From NCBI RefSeq assembly GCF_024713945.1, contig NC_134679.1:4407001-4471000 (forward strand): DNA of 64,000 nucleotides. Direction: 5' to 3'. The stretch is from Dermatophagoides farinae (Eukaryota; Arthropoda; Arachnida; Sarcoptiformes; Pyroglyphidae). The notes under the pieces are model-generated. The model was not told the origin of the DNA. It did not search any database and worked only from the letters and a program-made list of their open reading frames with translations. Positions 38,463 through 50,900 of the stretch are shown piece by piece (position 1 is the first letter of the stretch; every line of letters starts with the position of its first letter). The translations under genes and the position numbers were made by a program.

Positions 38463-39566
38463 AATTTTGACCAGTCTAAATAAGAAAAAAAATACATCTT
38501 CTCGAAAATTAAAATTGAGAAAATCTTCAAAAAAAAAAAAAAACAAAAAACAGATTCATTACGTAAATTATAAAAAAAAATTGAGATAACTAAGAACAAG
38601 TAAACAAGAAAAAAGAATGGACATTCATCTCAATTTACTACTAGCCACCACCTTCTGGATAAAAACCAAAGCAAAAAAAAAAATACATCTCAAATCCCTT
38701 CTTTTCACTCATTTTTTACGACTTTTTACCGAATCAGGTTTTTGTTATTGGAAAATTGGTTGAATTCATTTTGGAAAAAATTTCACCATCCACCATCACC
38801 ACTACCATCTTTTTTTAGAATATTGTCAAGATTATGTGAAATTTTTTTTTTTCTACACCCAACATTAATCGATTGAATACAACAAATTTTTTTTTCGAAG
38901 AAATCGAAAGTATTATTTCTCTGTATATATTTCTTATATGACTGGTACAGACAGAAGAATATATTTTTTTTATGTGAAAAGAAAAAAAGAAAACCAGATG
39001 AACATTGCTTCGATTATGATGATGATACTATATTAACTTGTCAAACGATATCAGTGTCTTGTAATAATCAGAATATTTTTAAGATAAATACGAAATGATA
39101 TATTGGCCTTGAAAATGTCTTAAATTTGTATAAATCAATATAGAATTGATTATTATAAATGTGTGTGTGTGTGTCGAATCGATTTTTGCAAAAAAAAAAA
39201 TTTATTCAGATTTAATGAATAATAAGATTCCTAGAATTTATAATTAGTGGAATAATATAAGAAATAAGATAAGATTTCTAATTACAACATTTAGTACCTC
39301 GGTTAATAGTACCTCTATGCTCGGCTTAAGAATCTAACAAATGTCATAAAAAGAAAAAAATATAAAATCTATAGATTCGAATTTAATTTCGGACGAAAGC
39401 TACGCCATCTGATGTTGGAAAATAAAGTCGATTCGAATTTGATAATGATAGAAAACAAGATTCTAATATTTTAAAAAAACAATGGTAAAATTTTTTTTCC
39501 AACAAATGATAAAAAAATTAAATACTTTGATGATAAAAAATTTTTTTTTTATTTCATTCATATGAT

Positions 39567-40519
39567 CTAGATTCGACCAGCTTCTTTAAGTTTGGTCAGC
39601 AATTCGTCAACGTCGGCAACTTTGGTACCAGCTTCACGTTTTGCTGGCTCCTGTACGGATAGAATTTCCATTTTCGGTGTAATATCAACACCTAAATCGC
39701 TAGGTGTTTTTTTATCAATCGGTTTCTTTTTTGCTTTCTTTATTGAAAAAAATAAGAAATAATTGAACAATTAGGATTTTTTCAATACAATCGCTATGCT
39801 TACCATAATATTGGGCAGTGTAGCGTATCGTGGTTCATTCAAACGAAGATCAGCACTAATCACGATAGGCAATTTATATTCAATTTCTTCCAGACCACCA
39901 TCAATTTCACGGGTAACTAAAACTGTTTTGTCATCTTTACTTTCTATTTTAGATGCATTCGTCGCCTGTGGCCAATTCAAATGAGCTGCTGTCATCTGTG
40001 CTGTCGCATTACAATCATCATCGATGGCCTGTTTACCCAGAATCACTGATCAAAAGTAAAAAAAAAACATCACACCAATTGTAATTTCAATACAAGAATA
40101 TTCTTACCCATTTCAACTTTTTCTTGTTCGGCAATTTTTGCCAGAATTTTTGATACCTGAACTGGCAACAATGTTTCAGCACTTTTTTCATCCACATTAA
40201 CATGTAAGGCTTTATCACAGCCCATTGCCAAAGCTGTACGTAGTGTATCCTGTGACGCTTGTGGTCCAATTGAAACGGCCAAAATTTCTTTGGCCATTTT
40301 TTTTTCTTTCATTCGAACTGCCTCTTCTACAGCTATTTCATCGAATGGATTCAATGAATGTTTGACACCTTGTGTAACTACTCCTTTATTGTCCGGACGA
40401 ATTCGAATCTAGGAAGAAAAAAAATAGCATGAATAAAAATAAAAATTGTAAATACTGATGCTCACCTTGACTGCATAATCAATGACTCGTTTGCAACCAA
40501 CTAAAATTTTCAATGACAT
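39567..40519 (-). CDS. ETFB: electron transfer flavoprotein subunit beta
   Basis: Mitochondrial matrix ETF beta subunit. With ETF alpha it passes electrons from acyl-CoA dehydrogenases to ETF-ubiquinone oxidoreductase, and it binds AMP. Four exons, complement(39567..39737, 39804..40045, 40108..40408, 40466..40519), give 255 aa, equal to the usual length. The sequence starts [18 protein letters not shown] and continues [11 protein letters not shown]. It carries [52 protein letters not shown] (the family signature region), [15 protein letters not shown] and [20 protein letters not shown], and ends KLKEAGRI. Introns are 57-66 nt and all have GT-AG ends. As in other animals there is no long presequence. 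A TTTATT/AATAAA signal lies about 15 nt past the stop. Confidence 0.97.
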
Positions 40520-40942
40520 TCTCACGGTTTTTAAAAAATTTTCCAAGTGAAATAAAATTTACAATGAAATAAATATCCAGAAAATTATCCCGATTAATTC
40601 TGAAAAAATATCATATGTACCCTAAATCGATCATCACTGACACGACCTGTTATGAAAAAAAAATTTTGATAATGTTTACGGCAAAAATTTTTATGTTCAG
40701 AAAAAAGCGATTTATTTCCTAGAAAATTTCTCAATGAATATAAATGTTCAATTTTTTTTCATATATTTATTATACAAGTACAATTAGTTAAGTGACAAAA
40801 AAAAAAATTTTTTTTTGTTGGAATGGATATCACACATGAAAAGATGAACGAAAAAATGATGGCTGATAATAAATCGGATAAAGATGATTAAGATGAATTG
40901 ATGGATGGCGATTTTTTTGATGAAAAGTCTTGAAGTTTTTTT
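40520..40942. other. spacer between capping enzyme and ETFB
   Basis: About 420 bp. It holds the ETFB 5' UTR and promoter and the 3' UTR of the capping enzyme. No gene was seen. Confidence 0.6.
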
Positions 40943-42846
40943 TTATTTAAAGCTATGTTTATGTAGATAATCCAGTAAATATTGCCTTGTTATTGGATAC
41001 TGTATCGAATATACAACATTCGATGCCGTTGATAGGGCATTAGGATAGGATTTGTCCGTTCGTTCACGCATAAATTCCCAACCATTTTTTTGCATATTAA
41101 ATCGACATTCAATGATACGATTATTATGTTTTCGTAATTCTTGAGTAACATTTATGTAAGCAAATGGCTCCCGTTTTCCACCGACATACAATTGGCCAAG
41201 ATATTTTTCCACTCGTCCAGGCCGTGTTTCTTCAACAATTTTTAGTAAAAAATCCACTGAATTATGTGTTGGCGGTTTCCATTTTAACACTCGATCACAA
41301 CGACCAGCTATATATGGTAAATGAACAGGCTGAAAAATTAGACCATCAATCTCATGTGATAAATCTCGTTGAAATTTTGGCTCAAAAAATTTGTACGTAT
41401 TTTTTAGTTCACAAAAATCTTTCATTCGCACACCAAAGGGTTCTTTACTACGATCAATCTGTCCGCTTCGTTTGGCTGATTCACGAGGCATAATGATCTG
41501 TTTGTATATGATGTTCAAACGATCACGAAAATTTCGTTCGGAAACATCTTGTCCATCACAATAGACAATGTCATAGATAAGAAATCTAGGAAAACGCTGT
41601 CCATCGACTACGTCGACAACCATTTCGCCGTCCAATAGAGTTTCGGTTAAACGTTCTTTTGAATTTCGACGTAAAAAATTCAGATTAAATATCTGAAAAA
41701 TGGAATAATCTCGATCGAAAAAATACATTTGATCGGAATCCATTATGAGCATCATATAGCGATTACCATCGGCTTTCCAGCTAACCATATATTCTTCTTG
41801 TAGAAAATTTAAATTCTGATGTGTTAATGAAACAGGCTGACAACCAGGAAAACCTTTCAATTTAAATTTGCACATATCCGTGCAGGTTTCCCGTAAGGTT
41901 GTGATTTTATCCTGTTCAAAGACCATAACAATACCATCAATACCTTCAAGAAATGGATCAGCTACTTTTGTCTGTTGCCGGTTGCCATTTGCTGAAGATG
42001 AACCTGGGCCGTATGATTCATTGACAGAAGCTTCATCATCTTGATAGTGATTGTCTTCATTACACCATTCGGGTAAGGGTGGTGCCAGAATTATAGCCGT
42101 TTGATCGCCATCACCATATAAACGAAACAATTCATTTAGGTAATCCTGCTTGTAAATCCCGGGAGGGCGGCAACGTGAAAACGCACTAATAGCTGCTTCG
42201 ATGCTCCAATTTTCTTGATCTACCAGATAAGCGCAGATTAAGAATCCTGTTCGATTAAAACCATGCGTACAATGAACAGCGATTATTTTATCGGGATTTT
42301 TCACCAAAAATCTTGAGCATAAATCAATAAATGTCTGTGTCTGATCGGGTGATGGTGTTTCCGCATGACTAAAATTTTTTAATTATAAGTTTGGATTTGT
42401 CACACACATGAGTCGATCATGAGGTCAATAAATAGTACTGACCCTCTACATTTCAATTTGACGTAGCCGATTTTTTCTTTTTCCACCAATGTTTTGTCAT
42501 AAAATCGATCCGTAAATGTCAGGTCGATCCATAGACCAATGTTTATCTGAAAAATCACAAAAAACGAGGAAGGATAAGAAAGAAATCCCAAAATGAAATG
42601 ATGTAACTTACATTATTATGTCGTCCATAATTAACAAGCATTGTCGGTGTGAAATACATACTCGGAGCTAATAGAGAACTATAAGAATCGTCAAGAGGTA
42701 CCTTGAACGGCAGGAAAACATCTTGATCAAGAAAAACGAAAAAATTAAAATAAATTGAATTTGGTAAAGAACTACATACTAGCGACAACTTCGCCGAATC
42801 TTGGACAATTTTTCCAACGAGGTGGCAATCCTCCTCTTGACGACAT
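40943..42846 (-). CDS. RNGTT: mRNA capping enzyme (RNA 5'-triphosphatase and guanylyltransferase)
   Basis: Bifunctional nuclear enzyme that removes the gamma phosphate from nascent mRNA and adds GMP. Four exons, complement(40943..42368, 42443..42546, 42612..42721, 42780..42846), give 568 aa. The N-terminal cysteine-phosphatase-type domain starts MSSRGGLPPRWKNCPRFGEV and carries the active site HCTHGFNRTG with Cys127. The C-terminal guanylyltransferase has KADG with nucleophile Lys292 (VSWKADGNRYMMLI), TLLDGEMVVD, SHEIDGLIFQP and RVLKWKPPTHNSVDF, followed by an OB-fold end with WEFMRERTDKSYPNA. Intron lengths are 58-74 nt, with phases 1, 0 and 2. Human RNGTT is 597 aa; the shorter tail here lacks the proline-rich C terminus. 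It is followed upstream on the same strand by a related stand-alone phosphatase. Confidence 0.97.
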
Positions 42847-43177
42847 TATTGCTGGTTTGATGTTGAAAAAAGATGTCCTACAATTCGTTACTCATTATGT
42901 AATGTTTAAAGTTATATTTATATTATCTTAAATACCGTCCCTTTTAATTTAATGAAAGAATGTGTTCCGTCAATGTTGACTTTGACGATGATTAAACTCA
43001 AAAAATATTAAAATTTCGGAATAAAAACACGGATTCCTGTTCATAGATGAGGTGTAATTTTTTTTTTTTTTTTTGAAAATTTAGATTCTCAATTCAATAA
43101 TTTTTAATTTGATTAAAAAATGAAAGTATAAAAAAAATTAAACTTTCGGATAAAACTATTAAGTGTTAGCGTCAGTC

Positions 43178-44074
43178 TTAGTAGTCATCATCATAATAAT
43201 AGTTATAATTGTTGTCAATAACTGGTTGTTGTGAAATCCGTAGATTATTCATACGTCCGATCAAATTGTCAGGATCACTTGATGATGTTCTTCGATGATA
43301 ATGATTGTAACTGCGTCGATTATTATCTCTAGACCAATCCGGTTTCGCTGGAGCCGTAATTGTTCTGGGATCATCATCACCATTACTAAACATTCGTAAT
43401 AATTCATCGATATATTCTTGCCGATAAATACCGGGATGTCTACGTTCACTAAAATGATCAATTGCCTGACTAATTGACCAACCAAGTTCACGTACCATAT
43501 AGGCACAGATCATAAATCCAGTTCGATTAAATCCATGTGTACAATGTACGGCAATTTCTTGATCCGGATGCATGCGAAGAAAATTCGAACATATTTGAAT
43601 GAATCGTTTTATTTGATCATTCGAAGGGCATTCACCGTGGCTAAAAATTTCGACTTGAAAAATCAAATGAAAAAAAACAATCAAATCAAACGCACCCAGT
43701 AACAAAAATTTTCTCATAACGAATATTTTGATTTTTGACCAAATCTGATCGATAATATCGTCTAGTGTTTGTTAAATCAATCCATAGACCAACATTGAGC
43801 TAGGGAAAAAAATATTGATGAAAGTTTTTGAAATTAATCAATATGAACAACAAATACATTATTTTGACGAAATTTACGAATTACATATTCGGGTGTAAAA
43901 CTTGGACCAAATGGAACTTTGAATGGGACAAAGTTATCTATCGTATTCAAAAAAAAATTGTATAGAATTTTCGATTCAAAACAAAAAAAAAAACACAAAC
44001 AAATAAAAATAATTCATACCAGCAACAAGATCTCCGATTTCAGGACATTTAGCCCAGCCTTTTGGCTCTGCCAT
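43178..44074 (-). CDS. stand-alone RNA 5'-triphosphatase-like phosphatase (capping-enzyme/DUSP11 type)
   Basis: Four exons, complement(43178..43640, 43696..43799, 43858..43937, 44020..44074), give 233 aa. It starts MAEPKGWAKCPEIGDLVA, continues NFVPFKVPFGPSF and LNVGLWIDLTNTRRYYRSDL, and has the active site HCTHGFNRTGF with Cys113, then HPGIYRQEYIDELLRMF. The tail is low-complexity, ending in an Asn/Tyr/Asp run. There is no guanylyltransferase domain. Intron phases are 1, 0 and 2 as in the capping enzyme next door, and exon 3 has the same length (104 nt), so the two genes share an ancestor and probably arose by tandem duplication. The HCTHGFNRTGF site is closer to the capping enzyme than to DUSP11/PIR1 (typically GLNRTG), but KIFVTGHG is DUSP11-like. 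It could trim 5' triphosphates from RNA outside the capping pathway, which is inference. Confidence 0.88.
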
Positions 44075-44387
44075 TATTGACGATTTTTTTTAATCTACTT
44101 CTTACCTAAATAATAAATCAGTCTAAATCGAATTATGACTAAATTCGTCAATTAAATTAATTTTTGCTTTTTTATTAACTCCTATATCAATAATGATGTA
44201 ATTATTAAATTGATTTACAACATTGTTGGAGAGAAAAGGAGCAACCACTAATGAAATTGTTGATAGTAGTTAACAAAATATAATATACAATGGATCCACC
44301 TTAAAAGTATACCGATAAAATAATAATGGTGCAATTATATTATGATATAAAAATAAATATAAGATGATCAAGAATCATTTTGGCACT

Positions 44388-47024
44388 TTAATAAAATTCT
44401 ATGCTCGAATCATCATCATCATCTGCTTCGGGTACAGGACTCTGGTGTCGTATGAATGAAAACAGACGAAACAGACTATCCAAACATGGCTGATATGTGA
44501 GCAGATCGTATTTAAATTCAAAATTACTAGCACATTTTGATGAAGACGATGATGACTGCAGTGGCTGTTGTAAAAGTTGTATGAACTTACGTATACAGCA
44601 TCGATATTTGGATATGTTTACGGTGATTTTAAATTGAAGCTTAAACAATTGTTCGGAAAGACCTTGTCGTTGTAAAAGTTGTTGCTGTTGTTGATGATTT
44701 CGTGGTTTAGATTTGTTCATCAAAGTTTGATCATGATTTCGATAATTATAGCCATCATTGGTCATCAATCGGACAATGGTGGGAAAGAATTCCATTTCGC
44801 AGAATGATTCACAAAAATCAATAATCGAATCATTTAATGCTGCATAAGCAGTGAGCAGCTCAATATTTTCACCGAAAAATATGACACGTTCAATTGAACG
44901 AAGGAATTTTTCATGTGCATAAACAAATTTTTCCACATTTTTCTGTGGTTCACAGAATTTCACCTCGAACATTGTGGACCATAACGTGTCAATTTGTTGG
45001 CCAAAATATCGATACATTCGTGAAGAGAATCCAAACATGTGAAAGAAAAGAAAATGTAACGTATTCAACATGTGTATAATAACTTTTATCATATCAGCAG
45101 GTATCAATCGAACATTTCGGGATTCCATTCTTGTTTGACTGGGATGTTTAGGTCGATAATCACGACGATAGAATATAATCTGATGTTGAGCTTTTCTTAT
45201 GGAATACAGAACCCGTTTATAGTAGAATAGCTGACGAAAAAGACGTTCATATCGGATCAGTTGAGCATCGAACATAACACGATAGACATTCTTACTGAAC
45301 GTATAACGTACGATAAAACAATCCCAGCCAAGATGATGTGCGATCATTTGTACATTTTTTGTAAATGTAAACACCAGGTTTTCATTCAATTCAAAATTAT
45401 TATAAAGTAATGAATCAATCTTATATACTTTATGCATGTCGATTAATTTTGAATTGATCATGAACATGTTGAATATGCGATGTAGATTACTGGTTGAATT
45501 TCCATTGGCAATAGTATTAATCACTTCAGTAGCCGGTTTTCGAAACAATGGTAGAAGATAATCAATTAGACTTTCGTAGAAATCGCCACGTTGTATCAAT
45601 ACATAGGCTAATAATAATTCAAATTCGGCTTTAATTTTGTTCATCTGTAATACTTTGAACATTTCATCATTGATTACATCATAATAGGATTCAAGTAGCA
45701 GGTCAAAATCTTCGACAAGACCATGTTCGAAAAAGAAACGATCACATTCACTAATTGTTTCAATATTTTTATACAAGAATTTTCTGATTATATCATAGTT
45801 AATTTGAATCTGCGATGACGAGAAAATTTCATTGACCATTTTCTGATCATATTCATCTTTGATTGTATATCGTAACAAACGGATCGCGTTTCCAATAGAA
45901 AAAATTTTCTGTATCTGTCTTTGACACATGAATGATGGCAACATGGCCATATTTAGTTCATAGGATTTCCATTCAAACGTTTCGGTTTTTTCTTCATCAT
46001 TCGAATCGCTAGATTTTTTGGATTTTCTATGTGGCTGCGGAAATTCTGCCAGAATATTCGATTTATCTTTGATACAGATGAAGAAATCTTGACCAATTTT
46101 TTCCGAATTAATTTCACCGTAAAGAAGCCAATCAAACATGATGAAAATGAATGGTTTAAGTGATTGATGTAGAATTGAACGTGCCATCTTTTGTACATTG
46201 TGATCACCATTTCTTGAATGATCATAGATCTGATTCAATAATGAAATTCCTTTATAATCAATGCACTGTTTCAACAGATCAATAATGAACAGAAATTTCT
46301 CTAACCATTGTGTTGACCATAACATTATCCGTCGTAATGCAAATGAATAATGTACTCGTAATTGTCGAAATCGACTTTCAATCATTAACAAATGATAATG
46401 ATATTCTTTGATTTCTAAATGAATAGAATTGACGAAATATTGTTTTATATTGCCCAATGTTTTTGATTCTGTGACACCATCATCGAACATTGGATAAGCA
46501 AACAAAGAATTCTCTTTACTTGCCGTTGTATAATAATTGAGATAGTTGAGAATTTTTAGTAAAATTTTTCCAATTCCTCCGATGCGAATAATCATCTGGC
46601 AACATGCATCATCCAAATGAATATCATTCTGTCCATGATTGTTGTTTGGATTCGAATTCTGACCACTATTGCTGCGATATTTAAGCAACATGAACAGATC
46701 ATTAGGATTCTTTTTAATCATTTCGACATTTAAACCGTTTAGCATGGATAATACTTCACGAATAGCATTGAAATTCATATTATAATTTTGTTGCTGTTGT
46801 TGTTGATGATGATTGATTGCTGTAGAATAAGTATTGTTGATTAACATATCACTTGGATTATATGAATGCTGTAATTGTTGACAAGACATAGATGATGAAA
46901 TTTGTTCATTATCGATGGTTGATAAATTTGAAAATAATAAATCAAATTCTGGATTGAATGATCGATTGCCATGACCACCAGAGCCACTAGTACCGGCACC
47001 GCTATGGCTACTTAAATTGGACAT
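44388..47024 (-). CDS. TUBGCP3: gamma-tubulin complex component, Spc97/Spc98 family (GCP3-like)
   Basis: Single long exon of 878 aa. Members of this family build the gamma-tubulin ring complex that nucleates microtubules at centrosomes. After a low-complexity Ser/Gln/Asn N terminus (about 1-150), the GRIP1 region carries IRIGGIGKILLKILNYL, LKPFIFIMFDWLLYGEI and FFICI, then MLPSFMCQRQIQKIFSIGNA, the last close to the GCP3 pattern of a PSF motif followed by IGK. The GRIP2 region has RVMFDAQLIRYERLFRQLFY, YKRVLYS and a helical C-terminal bundle. Overall the sequence is diverged, so the choice of GCP3 over GCP2 is tentative, while membership in the family is solid. No intron is needed. The ATG at 47024 is preceded by TTTCTATAGGATTG on the plus strand. 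Confidence 0.8.
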   Translation of the reverse strand: MSNLSSHSGAGTSGSGGHGNRSFNPEFDLLFSNLSTIDNEQISSSMSCQQLQHSYNPSDMLINNTYSTAINHHQQQQQQNYNMNFNAIREVLSMLNGLNVEMIKKNPNDLFMLLKYRSNSGQNSNPNNNHGQNDIHLDDACCQMIIRIGGIGKILLKILNYLNYYTTASKENSLFAYPMFDDGVTESKTLGNIKQYFVNSIHLEIKEYHYHLLMIESRFRQLRVHYSFALRRIMLWSTQWLEKFLFIIDLLKQCIDYKGISLLNQIYDHSRNGDHNVQKMARSILHQSLKPFIFIMFDWLLYGEINSEKIGQDFFICIKDKSNILAEFPQPHRKSKKSSDSNDEEKTETFEWKSYELNMAMLPSFMCQRQIQKIFSIGNAIRLLRYTIKDEYDQKMVNEIFSSSQIQINYDIIRKFLYKNIETISECDRFFFEHGLVEDFDLLLESYYDVINDEMFKVLQMNKIKAEFELLLAYVLIQRGDFYESLIDYLLPLFRKPATEVINTIANGNSTSNLHRIFNMFMINSKLIDMHKVYKIDSLLYNNFELNENLVFTFTKNVQMIAHHLGWDCFIVRYTFSKNVYRVMFDAQLIRYERLFRQLFYYKRVLYSIRKAQHQIIFYRRDYRPKHPSQTRMESRNVRLIPADMIKVIIHMLNTLHFLFFHMFGFSSRMYRYFGQQIDTLWSTMFEVKFCEPQKNVEKFVYAHEKFLRSIERVIFFGENIELLTAYAALNDSIIDFCESFCEMEFFPTIVRLMTNDGYNYRNHDQTLMNKSKPRNHQQQQQLLQRQGLSEQLFKLQFKITVNISKYRCCIRKFIQLLQQPLQSSSSSSKCASNFEFKYDLLTYQPCLDSLFRLFSFIRHQSPVPEADDDDDSSIEFY

Positions 47025-47988
47025 TTCTATAGGATTGCAAAAGCGAAAAATTTCTGATCAAAATTCACAATGATCATGAAAGATTTTGGCACATTGAAAT
47101 TTGATCTTTTATAGCTGCTGTGATTTGAGTGGAGATTTTTCATCGATAAGAGTTAAAGCGTTCTGAAAATATAAAAAAAATACATTAAGAATCATTAGAA
47201 ATAACGATAATCGGAAGATTAGATATGACATTCATACAGCAAATAAACAAAATCAGAGTACAAAATCGTTTGTTTTACCCGTGTGTGATTACAAATCAAC
47301 AACTGGCTTTCAACTATTCGATTAATTCAGTCGCACGACAAAGACATTGAATGAATCCTCATGATAAAATGAAATTCTAGTCAAAAATCAATTTTGTCAT
47401 ATCATCCATACGGATGAGGTGGGACGACAATTTTGGACATGATACTGGTTCATGCTTGAATTAATTTAAGACAGTAAGCTTGGATTTATATGTCTGGTTG
47501 TGTTGGTCGCAATCATCAACATCATCATCGTCTTCATCATCATTTTTCATCATTGAGTTTATGCATCTGGTTTTGTTTGCTCGCTTGATTTGAAACCAAA
47601 AATAGATTCTCCGATGAACATAATATTGAATTGGATGAAATAAACTGGCGCGCATATGGCACATAATTCTTATATACTATCGCACATTTCTCACAAACAA
47701 ACAGAACAAAAAAAATCAGACGCATCCATTTTGCTGATGTTGTTGTTGTTCAGAAAAACGACATAAACATAAAATCCTAAAAATCAGTGCTGTCGATCAC
47801 TGAACTAATTGAATCCCTTCGCATGCATGAATCGAAGGAAGAATTTCGAATTTTATATAGAAAAGCTGATTACGCCAGTAAAGCCATCTAGTGTGAAAAT
47901 TATTTTTAAAAAATTTAAATTTTATTCATTTTAAAAATCATCATCATCTCATTATTTTTTTTATTGTTTATGTTACAAAAATTTTAAT
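47025..47988. other. intergenic region between PSMD1 and the GCP gene
   Basis: About 960 bp with no supported gene. It should hold the promoter and 5' UTR of the GCP gene and the PSMD1 3' UTR. A TTTATT (AATAAA on the minus strand) lies at 47931-47936, near the PSMD1 stop. Confidence 0.6.
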
Positions 47989-50900
47989 TCATTCAACATA
48001 TTCAAACGGTTCTGGTGGATCTGGCTCTTTTTCTTCTTCAATTTTCGGACCACCAGCCTGTACCGGTTCGACCAATTCTTCTGGTTCGGATGTTTTCATA
48101 TCTTTCATCAGGATTATACCGCCAATGCTAATATCTTTAATTGGCTCATAACGACTTTTATCTACCATTTGAATCACACGTAATTGAGATGGCATCACTC
48201 GTGCAGGATTGGATAAAATTTCATTTGTTGCTTCTGGTTCAGGCTTCGATTTTTCTGATGATTCAGATTTCTTTTCTTCGCTCGGTTTTTTACCATCATC
48301 ACTTTTGCCTTTTTTATCTTCATCTTTTTTCTCATCTTCTTTGGCTGGTTCATCAACATCCATTTTTTCCTCTTTTTTCTTTTCGGCTTCTTTTTTCTTT
48401 GCTTTTGCTGTAATGGATAGAACGGCGGTAAGAATTTTTTCCCGTTCTTTTTCTTTCTTCTCTTCCAATGGTGGTGGATAACCATATGCAGAAGGTTTAG
48501 CATTCGAACGATATTGAATTTTAGGCATTTTCAAATCACCATTCAAACCAATTAATGCGGTCGGAGAAAATGCCATCGAAATAAAATGAGCCAATGGAAA
48601 CCAATACCAGAATTGAGTGAATACAAGCATACCGACTACGGCCGGTAGATTTGTATGACCAGTACGTGATTGCAATGAAACAGTAACATTACGACCACCG
48701 GCATCGATAATACCTTGCGCAAGAATAGCACCAAATTTAGCCATGACATCATCATGTTTATCCGAGATGACCTTTGAATACATAGCACGATAATCTTTTA
48801 CTTTGGGACATAAAGCTTCGGTTTGTTGTATGAGAATCAACGACGTACCAATCAGAGCTCCTTGTCGAACAAAATTGACCGGATCATTGGTCATTGGTTC
48901 TAACAATGACAAGGCATCTTTATTACCTGATCCAGCACAACTAATGCCCAAAGCCATAGCTGATCCATAACGAACATGAGGATTATAACTTTCCGATAGT
49001 AGTGATACGACACTTGGACATTGTTCAGGTGTACGAAACAATAAGAAACCTAGTGCTTCAACAGCAGCACGTCTTACATCATTATTCACATCTGATACAG
49101 CTACATGCAATAATTTTTCAATGGCTTTGTTATTGCCAGTTCCACAATAAGCCATAGCGATGGTATGCATTCCGGATCGTCGTAACAATGGATCTTTATC
49201 ATCACATAAGGTTTCGATCAATGAATCAGCCTCTTCCAATAAACTGAACATGATCAACGATATACCAATGGCTAAACCACGTAAAATTTTTTCATGCTGT
49301 GTTTCCTGTGCATATGAAACCATATCCTGGATGGCAATCTGTGATTTTGAACCCAACATGACCAAGCCCATAGCAATTCCAGCTGCTTCACCGGTGACGG
49401 CATCGTCCTGATATAGATTATATTTCAATTGTTCATAAACATCATTTCGATGGGTACCCATGGCTGCAAGACCAAGACCAAGGCATCCACCATGCTTAAC
49501 AGCTTCATTAGTAGCCCCTTTAAGTTGATTGAGGAGATAATCGATAATTGGCCCACCATGATTAGCATGAATTAATCCGAGTGCCATCAATCCACCACCT
49601 AATTTAGTATTAAAAAAATTGTTTTAGCCCTCGATATCAAAACAATTAATGATAATTTACTTACCTTCGGTATAACCGCTACCCGGGCCATTATCTCGTG
49701 GAAGGTATGATGCCATCAAATGAAGGGCTTCTTTTTCGTGTCGTTTATGAATCACCCCCAAACTAGCTGTAGCTGAGAATTTAGCCCAATTAACAGCTCG
49801 TGATAACCAATCGAGATTATCTCGTAAGAATTGATCGGATGTCGTTCCACAATGCATAAAACCATTAGCGATAACTGTTGCATTATGACAAACAGAATTT
49901 CTAACGGCATCTTTCGTATTCTTCAAGATGAGTAAATCCGTATGATTATTACGGATAAGAAATTGAAGATCCAATTCGATTGAAACATCACCACTTAGAA
50001 TTTTAGCCAATTTTTCGATACGATCCTGTCTTTTTCGATCCTCTTCACTAAGGTCTTCTTTTTTCGGTTCAGATTGCTTCGAACTTTCAGCCACCTCTTT
50101 TGTCTGTGCTGTTGTTGTTGCAGGTTGATCGGTTTCCATTTTTTCTTCTTCTTTTTTCTCTTCATTGGACTGACCTGGTGGTGGCGATGGTTTGACCAAT
50201 AGGCTAGAAATTGGAGCAATTAATCGTAGCGATTCCATGATTCGTGATAAAAATTGCTGTGTAGCACTTTCATAAAGGTCGAATGAAATTTGATAGGCTA
50301 ACAGGACAGAGTCATCATTTCGGGTCAATTTATCCAACAATTCGGCCAATGATTTATCGTCATCCAAAAAGATCAAACATTGTGTCATTGAAATATAATC
50401 CGGCACATTAAGATTTTTATATAACTGATTCAGGATTTTTAGCACTTCATTACGAAAATGAAGATTATCTATTAATGACATGGTTATCTTGAAAGCATAT
50501 GCCAACATTCCGGTAAGATCATTGGATAGTAGGATTGCCTTCTCAAACATATCCATTCGTCGTGTTTCCAATGCAATACCTATGGCTTGTTTATATTGAT
50601 GATCATCGAAACAACGTTGAAACATTCGATTGACAATATCTTCTAGTCGTGGATCTATTGATTGCATTGAATCTTTTGAATTGGATGCAGATATCATTGC
50701 ATTAGCCACACGAAGTTTTGTATAATGATCAATACATTTCGATATGATTGTATCAACATATTCACTATTGGCATTCACATTGAATAATTCTCCAGCACCT
50801 AATGCATACGTTAATGAATCTTCAAAAGACCCCAGATGATAGTATACTTTTGATGCAACCAATGCGGCAAGTTTACGGTGGGAAAAATTTTCATCTTCAT

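Larger units (their letters stand above)
29924..39566. other. gene-free region, about 9.6 kb
   Basis: No exon could be supported on either strand. Open frames are short and built from poly-A/T, CA and ATC repeats. The region is the largest gap in a window where genes are usually 0.3-1 kb apart. It may hold distal regulatory DNA, non-coding RNA genes or introns of a transcript with widely spaced short exons. Microsatellites and two small palindromic features within it are listed separately. Confidence 0.6.

Noticed and set aside
42300-42310. Possible separate start of the guanylyltransferase gene at 42307
   Set aside because: This would be a TTG codon. The frame continues upstream through exon 4 and joins three earlier exons to give a full capping enzyme.
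48141-48503. Open frames on both strands across the Lys/Glu linker of PSMD1
   Set aside because: They are shadows of AAG/GAA-rich coding sequence inside a well conserved gene.
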